Assembly (NCBI RefSeq): GCF_027158205.1
Contig: NZ_JAPVLU010000007.1
Coordinates: 1 to 64,000, forward strand
Source: Streptomyces sp. H39-S7
Lineage (GTDB): Bacteria > Actinomycetota > Actinomycetes > Streptomycetales > Streptomycetaceae
Direction: 5' to 3'
DNA: 64,000 nt
Numbering within the stretch: the stretch's first letter is position 1; each line of letters begins with the position of its first letter. Shown here in pieces: positions 52,459 to 59,936 of the stretch. Below the pieces are notes generated by a model that saw nothing but the letters and a program-made list of their open reading frames with translations, ran no database searches and was not told where the DNA came from. A program made the translations under genes and the position numbers.

Positions 52459-52680
52459 ATGGCCCAGTCCGCTGCACCCGCGGCCGCCAGTCCGGCCCTA
52501 CCCATCACCCCGCTGCCGCTGAAGGCGATCCTGCCCTGGGCAGTGTTCTTCGGCATGCTGGCGCTTGTCCTGCTGTACTTCGTCGGTGCGGAGCAGGGCG
52601 CCACGTCCCTGGTCGCCGGAACGGACGTTCACGAGTGGGTCCATGACGGACGCCACCTGCTCGGCTTCCCCTGCCACTGA
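52459..52680 (+). CDS. cbtB: CbtB family cobalt transporter subunit
   Basis: 73 aa with one transmembrane helix (LPWAVFFGMLALVLLYFVG) and a His-rich C-terminus (DVHEWVHDGRHLLGFPCH) typical of CbtB, a small metal-binding partner of CbtA. ATG at 52459 with GAGGAGG. Controlled by the upstream cobalamin riboswitch and followed by CbtA after 15 bp. Confidence 0.9.
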   Translation: MAQSAAPAAASPALPITPLPLKAILPWAVFFGMLALVLLYFVGAEQGATSLVAGTDVHEWVHDGRHLLGFPCH

Positions 52681-52695
52681 TCGGAAGCCGCTCCA

Positions 52696-53478
52696 ATGAA
52701 CTCCACCACAGTGCGCTCCCTGCTGGTCCGGGGGATGCTCGCCGGCCTCGCCGCGGGCCTGTTGGCCCTCGTCGTCGCCTACTTCCTGGGCGAACCGAGG
52801 ATCAACGCGGCCATCGCCTTCGAGGACTCCCACTCCCACGAACACGAGATGGAGATCGTCAGCCGCTCCCTGCAGTCCACGGCAGGACTGGCGACCGGCG
52901 TGCTGATCTTCGGCGTCTGCCTGGGCGGGATCGCGGCCCTCGCGTTCTGCTTCGCCCTGGGCCGTGTCGGCCGCTTCACCCCGCGGGCGACCGCCGTGCT
53001 CATCTCGGGCGCGGCGCTGCTCACCGTCTTCCTGGTGCCGTTCCTGAAGTATCCGGCCAACCCGCCGGCGGTCGGCGACCATGACACGATCGCCAAACGC
53101 ACCACCCTGTACTTCCTGATGATCGCGCTGAGCGTGCTGCTCGCGGTGGCCGCCGTCATCCTCGGCAAGCGGCTGGCACCGCGGCTGGGCGCCTGGAACG
53201 CCAGTGTCGCGGCCGGGGCCGCGTACCTGTTCGCCATCGGGCTGGCCTACGCCTTCCTGCCCGCGATCAATGAAGTGCCCGCGGACTTCCCACCCACGGT
53301 GCTCTGGCAGTTCCGGGTGTCCGCCATCGCCGTCCAGCTCACCTTGTGGACCGCCTTCGCCCTGTCGTTCGGCTACCTCGCCGAGCGCGTACTCACTCCC
53401 CGGCCCGCCACGAGCGCGGCCGAGGAAGCGAACAGCGAGAGCGACACGGCGGCACGCACCGCCGCGTCCGCCGGCTGA
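52696..53478 (+). CDS. cbtA: CbtA family cobalt transporter
   Basis: 260 aa with five or six transmembrane helices. Between the first two lies a His-rich loop DSHSHEHEMEIV and an IHAAIAFE-like segment (INAAIAFED) characteristic of CbtA. It works with CbtB in cobalt uptake for B12 synthesis. ATG at 52696. A 12-bp perfect terminator follows. Confidence 0.9.
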   Translation: MNSTTVRSLLVRGMLAGLAAGLLALVVAYFLGEPRINAAIAFEDSHSHEHEMEIVSRSLQSTAGLATGVLIFGVCLGGIAALAFCFALGRVGRFTPRATAVLISGAALLTVFLVPFLKYPANPPAVGDHDTIAKRTTLYFLMIALSVLLAVAAVILGKRLAPRLGAWNASVAAGAAYLFAIGLAYAFLPAINEVPADFPPTVLWQFRVSAIAVQLTLWTAFALSFGYLAERVLTPRPATSAAEEANSESDTAARTAASAG

Positions 53479-53496
53479 CACGACCGACACGACCAC

Positions 53497-53523
53497 AGCC
53501 CGCCGGGGCCACCCCGGCGGGCT
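53497..53523 (+). terminator. 12-bp terminator hairpin after CbtA
   Basis: AGCCCGCCGGGG (53497-53508), loop CCA, CCCCGGCGGGCT (53512-53523): perfect stem, 19 bp after the CbtA stop. Confidence 0.75.
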
Positions 53524-53569
53524 GCCGTCGCGCCGCGCCCGGAACCGGCACGGCGCCGAAGGAGTCCGC

Positions 53570-53977
53570 GTGACCGTCCCCCTCTCCCGGCCGTACGGGG
53601 CACGACCCTGCACCCTGGTGGTGTGCCGCGGGTGCTGCTGCGGCAACGCGAGCAAGTATCCCCGCGTCGACCACCAGCGGCAGTTGGACCGGCTGAGCGC
53701 CGCGGCCTCGGACTCCGGCGGCCGGCTCGCGCTGCGCACCACCGACTGCCTGGGCCCGTGCGACCAGGCGAACATCGTGGTCGTCCAGCCGTCCGCCGAA
53801 GGGCGCCGCAAGGGCGGCCGGGCCGTGTGGATCGGCTTCGCCACCGATGACGGTTCCACCGACGACATCCTCGCTTGGGTGGCCTCGGGCGGCCCCGGCG
53901 AGACCGAACCGCCCGCCTCCCTCGCCCTGCAGATCGTGAGCCCGCGGCGCGCCACCCCGCTGCGCCGGCGGCGCTGA
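53570..53977 (+). CDS. (2Fe-2S) thioredoxin-fold ferredoxin-like protein
   Basis: 135 aa. Cys cluster VVCRGCCCGNASKYP and CLGPCDQANIVVV give the C-x-C / C-x3-C pattern of thioredoxin-like [2Fe-2S] ferredoxins. GTG at 53570 with GAAGGAG six bases upstream. It sits past the CbtA terminator; a link to cobalt/corrin metabolism is positional only. Confidence 0.72.
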   Translation: MTVPLSRPYGARPCTLVVCRGCCCGNASKYPRVDHQRQLDRLSAAASDSGGRLALRTTDCLGPCDQANIVVVQPSAEGRRKGGRAVWIGFATDDGSTDDILAWVASGGPGETEPPASLALQIVSPRRATPLRRRR

Positions 53978-54095
53978 GCCCCGGCCCGCGGCCGGACACG
54001 GCGGCGCGGCGGGCACTGGGCCGCCCGGAGCACACGGGCCGGAGCCGCCGCGCGGCGCTGATCGACTCTCCCGGTCTGCCCCTACGCTCGCCCGC

Positions 54096-56180
54096 GTGGC
54101 GAGAATCGTGGATGCCGTCAAACGGTTGGTGATCGGCCCGGCGCTGCCGAGCGAGGGGCTGCAGGAGACGCTGCTGCCCAAGCGGCTGGCGCTGCCGATC
54201 TTCGCGTCGGACCCGCTGTCGTCGGTCGCGTACGCCACGCAGGAGATCCTGCTGGTGCTCACCCTCGGCGGGCTGGCCTATCTGCACCTGACCCCGTGGG
54301 TGGCGGTGGCGGTGGTCGGGCTGATGGCCGTCGTGGTGCTGTCCTACCGCCAGGTCGTGCACGCCTACCCGTCCGGCGGCGGTTCGTACGAGGTGGTCGC
54401 CGCCAACCTCGGCCCGTCCGCCGGGCTCGTGGTGGCCGCGTCGCTGCTCGTCGACTACGTGATGACCGTCGCGGTGTCGGTCGCCTCCGGCGTCGACAAC
54501 ATCATCTCCGCGGTGCCCTCCGCCAATGAGTACCGGACCGTGATGGCGGTCGCCTTCGTCGCGCTGCTGGCGGCGATCAACCTGCGGGGGACGAGGGAGT
54601 CGGGGCGGGCGTTCGCCGCCCCCACCTACCTGTTCATCGCGGGCGTGCTGATCATGTGTGCCACCGGGCTGTTCCGCTGGCTGATGGGCGACGCGCCGGT
54701 GGCGGAGTCCGCCGCGTACGGGATCACGCCGGAGCCGGGCGACACCAACCTCGCCGGTCTGGCGCTGCTGATGCTGGGGCTGCGGGCGTTCTCCAGCGGG
54801 TGCACCGCGCTCACCGGTGTCGAGGCGATCTCGAACGGGGTGCCCGCGTTCCGCAAGCCCAAGTCCCGCAACGCGGCCTCCACGATGACCGCGATGGGGC
54901 TGATCGCGGTCGTGATGTTCTCCGGCATCACCGCCCTCGCGATGATCTCCGACGTCCACATCACCGACGACACCTGCCGGCTGACCGGCGTCCCGGGCGA
55001 CTGTGCCACCACACCGCAGCGCACGGTCATCGCCCAGCTGGCCGCCGCGATCTTCGGCGGGGAGCACAGCTTCGGGTTCTTCTTCATCCAGGCCGCCACC
55101 GCCCTGGTCCTCGTCCTCGCCGCCAACACCGCGTTCAACGGCTTCCCGCTGCTCTCGTCGATCCTGGCGCAGCACCGCTACCTGCCGCGCCAGTTGCACA
55201 CCCGCGGGGACCGGCTGGCCTACTCCAACGGCATCATCGCCCTGGCCGTCGTCGCCGGCGCCCTGCTGTGGGCTTACCACGCGTCGGTCACGAGCCTCAT
55301 CCACCTGTACATCCTGGGCGTCTTCACCTCCTTCACGCTCTCCCAGACCGGCATGGTCCGGCACTGGAACCGCGTCCTGCGCACCGAGACCGACCCGGTG
55401 CTCCGCCGCCGGCACCGGACGGCCCGGGTGATCAACGGCGTCGGGGCGTTCGTCACCGGCCTGGTGCTGGTGATCGTGCTGATCACCAAGTTCACCGAGG
55501 GCGCGTACCTGGCGGTGATCGCCGCGGTGTTCCTGTACGTGAACATGCGCGCCATCCGGCGGCACTACGACAGGACCGCCGTCGAACTGGAGGTGACGCA
55601 ACCGTCGGAGGAGCTGGCGCTGCCCGTCCGGGTGCACGCCATCGTGCTGGTGTCCAAGATCCACAAACCGACGCTGCGAGCCCTGGCCTACGCGCGCGCC
55701 TGCCGCCCCGACACCCTCGAAGCCCTGACCGTCGACGTCGACCGCGACGAGACGAGGACGCTGCAGACCGCGTGGGACACTTTCGACATGCGGGTGCCGC
55801 TCAAGACCCTGGCTTCGCCCTACCGGGAGATCACCCGGCCGGTGGTGGGATACGTGCGGTCGCTGAACCGCGCCAGCCCGCGCGACATCGTCAGCGTGTT
55901 CATCCCCGAGTACGTCGTCGGGCACTGGTGGGAGAACGGGCTGCACAACCAGTCCGCACTGTGGCTCAAGAGCCGGCTGCTGTTCACCCCCGGCGTCATG
56001 GTCATCAGCGTTCCCTGGCAACTCAGTTCATCCCAGCTCCGCCCGCCCCGCCCGTCCCGCCGCGCCCCCGGAGCCGTCCGCCGCGGCGAACCCACCCCGG
56101 GGGCGAACCACAACGGTCCCGGGGGAAAGCCGGGGTCCGGACGGCCGGAACAGCGGACGCCCCACGACGGACCGCGCTGA
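54096..56180 (+). CDS. APC-superfamily permease, KimA-like K+ transporter
   Basis: 694 aa, about 12 helices followed by a C-terminal cytosolic domain. PKRLALPIFASDPLSSVAYATQEILL at the N-terminus is the KimA/YdaO signature; EGAYLAVIAAVFLYVNMRAIRRHYDR leads to the cytosolic region. KimA proteins are high-affinity K+:H+ symporters, in some bacteria controlled by c-di-AMP. Start GTG at 54096 has no ribosome site but TACGCT lies eight bases upstream, so it is probably leaderless. A c-di-AMP riboswitch is not seen. Confidence 0.85.
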   Translation: MARIVDAVKRLVIGPALPSEGLQETLLPKRLALPIFASDPLSSVAYATQEILLVLTLGGLAYLHLTPWVAVAVVGLMAVVVLSYRQVVHAYPSGGGSYEVVAANLGPSAGLVVAASLLVDYVMTVAVSVASGVDNIISAVPSANEYRTVMAVAFVALLAAINLRGTRESGRAFAAPTYLFIAGVLIMCATGLFRWLMGDAPVAESAAYGITPEPGDTNLAGLALLMLGLRAFSSGCTALTGVEAISNGVPAFRKPKSRNAASTMTAMGLIAVVMFSGITALAMISDVHITDDTCRLTGVPGDCATTPQRTVIAQLAAAIFGGEHSFGFFFIQAATALVLVLAANTAFNGFPLLSSILAQHRYLPRQLHTRGDRLAYSNGIIALAVVAGALLWAYHASVTSLIHLYILGVFTSFTLSQTGMVRHWNRVLRTETDPVLRRRHRTARVINGVGAFVTGLVLVIVLITKFTEGAYLAVIAAVFLYVNMRAIRRHYDRTAVELEVTQPSEELALPVRVHAIVLVSKIHKPTLRALAYARACRPDTLEALTVDVDRDETRTLQTAWDTFDMRVPLKTLASPYREITRPVVGYVRSLNRASPRDIVSVFIPEYVVGHWWENGLHNQSALWLKSRLLFTPGVMVISVPWQLSSSQLRPPRPSRRAPGAVRRGEPTPGANHNGPGGKPGSGRPEQRTPHDGPR

Positions 56181-56215
56181 CCGGCGGCTCCCGGCTGCGG
56201 CTCCGCAGCGGTTCT

Positions 56216-56236
56216 CGGCTCCGAAGCCGTTCTTTG
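56216..56236 (+). terminator. Intrinsic terminator-like hairpin after KimA-like gene
   Basis: CGGCT (56216-56220), loop CCGA, AGCCG (56225-56229), followed by TTCTTTG. A second small stem GCTGCG/CGCAGC (56194-56209) lies just before. Confidence 0.5.
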
Positions 56237-56278
56237 CACCATGCGATCCGCTCTCGCCGGGCCTCCGTCCGACGGCCG

Positions 56279-56959
56279 TCAGGAACGGTGGGGCGACGCG
56301 GTGTCGGCCGACGGGAACGGGGCCGGGTGCCGGTCGGTCCCGTCGTATCCGGCGTCCAGCCCGGCCCGGACCCGGCGGCGGACCCGTTCGACCGCCGCGG
56401 AGCCGACGAAGGCGTCCGAGACCTGCATGAGCCAGGCCGTCTCGGCCTCGACGCTCGCCCGGACCTGGGGCGGGACGTACCCCTCACAGCCGGGCGGGGT
56501 GCAGCGGCGTCCCGACCGGGCGGCCTCCAGCGCGGCGGCGATGGTCGCCGCCTCCACGATGGGGGCCAGCCGTTCCGAGGCCGCGTCGAGGCCCGAGCCC
56601 TCCGCCTCGGCGGTCCAGGCCGGGACCTCCGGATGGAAGTACGGGCGCAGTGCCAGATGCCCGTCCCGGATCTCGATGATGCGGCGGTACAGCGCGAACC
56701 GGGCGCCGAGCGGCAGCATGAAGCCGAGCCGCAGCGCGGGCCCGGTCAGGGCGATCTCCGGCAGCGCGGCGTGCATCGCCGTCCACAGCGGGCCGATCCT
56801 CCGGTAGCCGTGCCAGGCGCGCAGCCAGCCGGCAGGGGTGGGCAGCGTCCGTCCGGCGGGCAGCCGTTGCCGCAGCCCGGCGGCCGCGCCGTGCGCCGCG
56901 CTCCAGCGTGGGCCGGTCCAGCGGTTGCCGCGCCAGGCGTGCGGCCGGGCGTCGGTCAC
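56279..56959 (-). CDS. DUF6545 (MAB_1171c-like) protein, N-terminally truncated
   Basis: 226 aa. The segment AWHGYRRIGPLWTAMHAALPEIALTG and IIEIRDGHLALRPYF are those of the C-terminal DUF6545 domain of MAB_1171c-family putative membrane proteins, which usually have an N-terminal block of about seven transmembrane helices. Here no membrane block precedes it; GTG at 56959 overlaps the metallopeptidase stop. It is either a short family form or a deletion remnant. It completes the XRE/ImmA/DUF6545 trio often seen in actinobacteria. Confidence 0.7.
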   Translation of the reverse strand: MTDARPHAWRGNRWTGPRWSAAHGAAAGLRQRLPAGRTLPTPAGWLRAWHGYRRIGPLWTAMHAALPEIALTGPALRLGFMLPLGARFALYRRIIEIRDGHLALRPYFHPEVPAWTAEAEGSGLDAASERLAPIVEAATIAAALEAARSGRRCTPPGCEGYVPPQVRASVEAETAWLMQVSDAFVGSAAVERVRRRVRAGLDAGYDGTDRHPAPFPSADTASPHRS

Positions 56960-57591
56960 CTGGCGGTCCCCGGGCCCGGGAACGTCCGGCCGGGGAGCGT
57001 CCGCAAGGGGCCGACGACCGCGGTGCTCCGGATCGGGGTGGCGCCGGCTAGCCCGACGATGGGCCCGAGCCGGGCGAACGCGGCGGCGATGTCCAGGTCC
57101 GCGTCCGGGGCAAGCCAGGTGTCGCGTGAGCGCCTGACCTTGCGCGCCGGCCGGTGCAGGGCGAGCGAGGCGATGAGTTCCGCCTCCTGCTCCTGGACGT
57201 CGGAGTAGACGGTGCGCCCCAGTACCCGCTGGACCAGCTCGCCCGACAGATGGGGCAGCAGCACCCGGGAGGCGGAGGAGCCGAGATGGGCGACGCCGGC
57301 GTGGCCGCAGACGAGGTGGCCCACCTCGTGCAGCAGTATGTGCTGCTGGTGCAGGGCGCTGGTGCTGGTGGGATAGCCGATGTAGTCGGCCCGGTCGGTG
57401 GTCACGAGCATGCCGCAGGGTGTGCAGGCGTGTGGAGGCAAGGGCACCAGCACCAGCGGTCGTCCCCGCTGTTCCGCCAGCGCGTCGGTGAAGTCGGCGG
57501 CGTCGAACGGTCGTGGCAGCGGCAGCTCCGCCACCGTGCGACGACATCGCCGCCATAACGCCTTGTTCTGCTGTTCCGCGTAGTCCCCCAT
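56956..57591 (-). CDS. ImmA/IrrE-type metallo-endopeptidase
   Basis: 211 aa. Zinc motif HEVGHLVCGH (HExxH) preceded by the typical GYPTSTSALHQQHILL lead. ATG at 57591 with GGGAGGGT. In phages and mobile elements such proteases cleave XRE repressors; here the partner XRE gene is just upstream on the same strand, so it probably degrades that regulator or acts as a toxin-like partner. Overlaps the DUF6545 gene by 4 bp. Confidence 0.85.
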   Translation of the reverse strand: MGDYAEQQNKALWRRCRRTVAELPLPRPFDAADFTDALAEQRGRPLVLVPLPPHACTPCGMLVTTDRADYIGYPTSTSALHQQHILLHEVGHLVCGHAGVAHLGSSASRVLLPHLSGELVQRVLGRTVYSDVQEQEAELIASLALHRPARKVRRSRDTWLAPDADLDIAAAFARLGPIVGLAGATPIRSTAVVGPLRTLPGRTFPGPGTAR

Positions 57592-57632
57592 AAGACCCTC
57601 CCCGGGCAAGGCACGCACAACGATCAGCATCC

Positions 57633-57661
57633 GCTCATGAGCGATATGAGCGATGAGCGAT
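57633..57661. promoter_or_regulatory. Repeated ATGAGCGAT / GCTCATGAGC operator candidate
   Basis: GCTCATGAGC palindrome (57633-57642) and ATGAGCGAT at 57637-57645, 57646-57654 and 57653-57661. Lies in the 98-bp gap between the XRE and ImmA genes. Confidence 0.45.
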
Positions 57662-57689
57662 CCTATGCCCAGGGGTGGACCAGTGGATA

Positions 57690-58118
57690 TCAGTCCGCGC
57701 GGCGCAATCCCGCCTCTCTGCGGGCGATGACCTCGATCATGTCGCTGATGGTGCCGAGCCCTTCGGGCGACAGATTGACCGCGCGCAACGCCACCTCGCG
57801 TACTCCCGCGTCCCGCAGTGCCCCGAGGAGCTGGAGCTCCTGCGCGATCTGGGCGCTCTGCTGGTCGTCGAAGAAGTACATCGGGGGCACCTGAAAGAAC
57901 TGCGCCAGCGCTTCGAGGTGTCTTTTGGTCGGATTGTCTCTTCTGCCCGTGCGCAGTTGCCACAAGTATGTGGCCGAAAAGCTCTCCCCGGTGGCCTCGC
58001 GGCACGCCCGCGCCACTTCTTCGTGGGTGTACGGCGTGTGGTCAGGGCCGCGGACGACGTCGAACAGTCGGTCGATCTTGTCCGCCAGCGTCGGGGGGCC
58101 GGACGTCGGATCAGGCAC
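57690..58118 (-). CDS. XRE-family helix-turn-helix regulator
   Basis: 142 aa. XRE HTH: YTHEEVARACREATGESFSATYLWQLRTGRRDNPTKRHLEALAQFFQVPPMYFFDD. GTG at 58118 has GGGAGG about seven bases upstream. The C-terminal about 60 residues are helical and predicted to contact a partner. Paired with the ImmA/IrrE protease. Confidence 0.85.
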   Translation of the reverse strand: MPDPTSGPPTLADKIDRLFDVVRGPDHTPYTHEEVARACREATGESFSATYLWQLRTGRRDNPTKRHLEALAQFFQVPPMYFFDDQQSAQIAQELQLLGALRDAGVREVALRAVNLSPEGLGTISDMIEVIARREAGLRRAD

Positions 58119-58461
58119 CGCATACCTCCCTTGGTCGAGTGCCCTGCGTATCGCCTGTGGTGAGCGCGGGTGGAGTCCGCTCTGCGTCCTCCGCATCCTA
58201 GTTGGTGTCGCTCGAGTTCCGACCGCCGCGGCTGTGGAGACCGGGTGCATGTTCGCCGAGCGTAAAGCGTTCACCAAGTGGCCGGATCTGAACGGTTGTT
58301 GGCTGGTCAGCGAAGTGGCGTCCTGTCAGATGTACGCCGTGTCCGACTGTTGACGGCCGGGAAGGACGCGTGCCAGCCTGTGAGCGGAGATGAATGGGGG
58401 AGTAAATCTCATTCACATCAGTCTCCGTTCCATGTGCCAACCCACGGATAAGGAGCACAAC
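58119..58461. promoter_or_regulatory. Divergent region ahead of the small peptide gene
   Basis: 343 bp without a convincing gene. Near the right end TGAATG (58391-58396) pairs with CATTCA (58410-58415), flanked by GGAGA (58386-58390) and TCTCC (58422-58426), giving a bulged leader hairpin about 35 bases before the peptide start. It should carry promoters for the XRE trio and for the peptide operon. Confidence 0.4.
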
Positions 58462-58554
58462 ATGAAGAAGATCGTTGTTCGCAAGGCCGGGACCGTTCGC
58501 CTGACCTCCGCCGCGGCGTCCTGCTACTGCGGTGGCACGCCCGTCCTCGCCTGA
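58462..58554 (+). CDS. 30-aa Cys-containing peptide, putative RiPP precursor
   Basis: ATG with AAGGAG eight bases upstream. Basic N-terminal segment MKKIVVRKAGTVRLTS and a C-terminal ASCYCGGTPVLA with a C-Y-C motif. Tiny peptide directly upstream of a membrane metalloprotease, as YydF is with YydH in Bacillus. No radical-SAM gene is present here. The peptide is not in a known family to my knowledge; its modification is inferred. Confidence 0.65.
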   Translation: MKKIVVRKAGTVRLTSAAASCYCGGTPVLA

Positions 58555-58685
58555 CCCTCCCCTTCCGAGCCGCGGCGTGCCGGTGCTGACCGGACCGCCG
58601 CGGCTCGTGGAGCTCCTGCCGGTCCGGGCCACGATGTCCGCGGCCCGGACCGGCACCTTCGCGGACCAGTGACAGTGAGGTAGTG

Positions 58686-59891
58686 ATGGACGCCGCGGCA
58701 GTGGACCTCGACCGACCCTTGAGGCTGTACCCGCTGACCTTCCTCGAAGAAGGCGACGAGGTCACCGTGGGACGGGCCGACATCGATTCCTACGGCCTCT
58801 TCCCCGCCGACGGCGCCGCCCTGCTGCGCCGCCTGGAGACCGGGGAGACCCCGAACGACGCCGCGCGCTGGTACAACACCCAGTACGGCGAGACCGTGGA
58901 CATGGTCGAATTCCTCGAAGTCCTGGAGGCCTTCGAGCTGCTCGTGCCGGACGGCGAGGAGGTCGTCGAGGCGGGCGCGGTGCGCTGGCAGCGGCTCGGC
59001 CGGGCGGTGTTCTCCCCGGTGGCCTGGGTGCTGTACGGGGCGCTGTTCATCGCGGGCATCGTCGCGATGTTCCGCGAACCGGCCGTGGTCCCCACCTACC
59101 ACAACATCTTCTTCACCACCTCGTCCCTGGTGGCTCTCGCGCTGGGCAACGTCCTCGGCCAGGCGCCGTGGATCCTGCTGCACGAGTCCTACCACGCACT
59201 GGCCGGACGCAGACTGGGCCTCAACTCCTCCCTGAGCATCGGCCGGCGCTTCTACTACCTCGTCTTCCTGACCAAGCTGGACGGACTCGTCGCCGTACCC
59301 CGGCGCAAGCGCTACCTGCCGATGCTCGCGGGCATGCTCGTCGACGTCCTGGTGGTCGCCGGGCTGACGCTCGCCGCGGTGCCCCTGGCCGCGTCCGACG
59401 GATTCGCCGGATTCACCGGCCGCTTCCTGCTCGCGATGGCCTTCGGCACCCTGCTCCGGTTCGCCTGGCAGTTCTACTTCTTCCTGCGCACCGACCTGTA
59501 CTACCTCGCCATCACCGTCCTGGGCTGCAACGACCTGCAGACCGTCTCCAAGAACATGCTGCAGAACCGGTTCTACGGCCTGATCGGACGCCGCGACAAA
59601 CTCGTGGACCCGGAGACCTGGACGCCGCGCGACCGCGAGGTCGCCCGCTGGTACGTCTGGCTGATGGTCACCGGCTACGCGATCCTCACCGGGCTGCTGG
59701 TCACCGCCGTGATCCCCGCCGCGATCCGGATCACCGAGATGGCCGTCAGGAAGCTCTTCGCCGACATCTCGCCGCTGAACGTCCTGGACGTGACCGTCTT
59801 CCTGGTCCTCAACTTCGGCGAGCTGATCCTCGCGGGCATCATCGCCGTCCGCGGCTACCGCCGCCGCGCCATCGCCGTCACCGCCAACTGA
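58686..59891 (+). CDS. Membrane M50-type (YydH-like) zinc metalloprotease
   Basis: 401 aa. An N-terminal PqqD/RRE-like domain (RLYPLTFLEEGDEVTVGRADIDSYGLFPADGAALLRRLETG) that in RiPP systems binds leader peptides is fused to a multi-helix membrane domain with HESYH (H166, E167, H170), the M50 HExxH zinc site; D220 in MLVDVLVVAG is a possible third ligand. It resembles proteases that cut small secreted peptides in the membrane. ATG at 58686 with GAGG; GTG at 58683 is also possible. It follows the 30-aa peptide by 131 bp. Confidence 0.82.
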   Translation: MDAAAVDLDRPLRLYPLTFLEEGDEVTVGRADIDSYGLFPADGAALLRRLETGETPNDAARWYNTQYGETVDMVEFLEVLEAFELLVPDGEEVVEAGAVRWQRLGRAVFSPVAWVLYGALFIAGIVAMFREPAVVPTYHNIFFTTSSLVALALGNVLGQAPWILLHESYHALAGRRLGLNSSLSIGRRFYYLVFLTKLDGLVAVPRRKRYLPMLAGMLVDVLVVAGLTLAAVPLAASDGFAGFTGRFLLAMAFGTLLRFAWQFYFFLRTDLYYLAITVLGCNDLQTVSKNMLQNRFYGLIGRRDKLVDPETWTPRDREVARWYVWLMVTGYAILTGLLVTAVIPAAIRITEMAVRKLFADISPLNVLDVTVFLVLNFGELILAGIIAVRGYRRRAIAVTAN

Positions 59892-59936
59892 CCGGACAGA
59901 ACAGCAGCCCGACAGACCCGCAGAGGAGCAGTCCGC

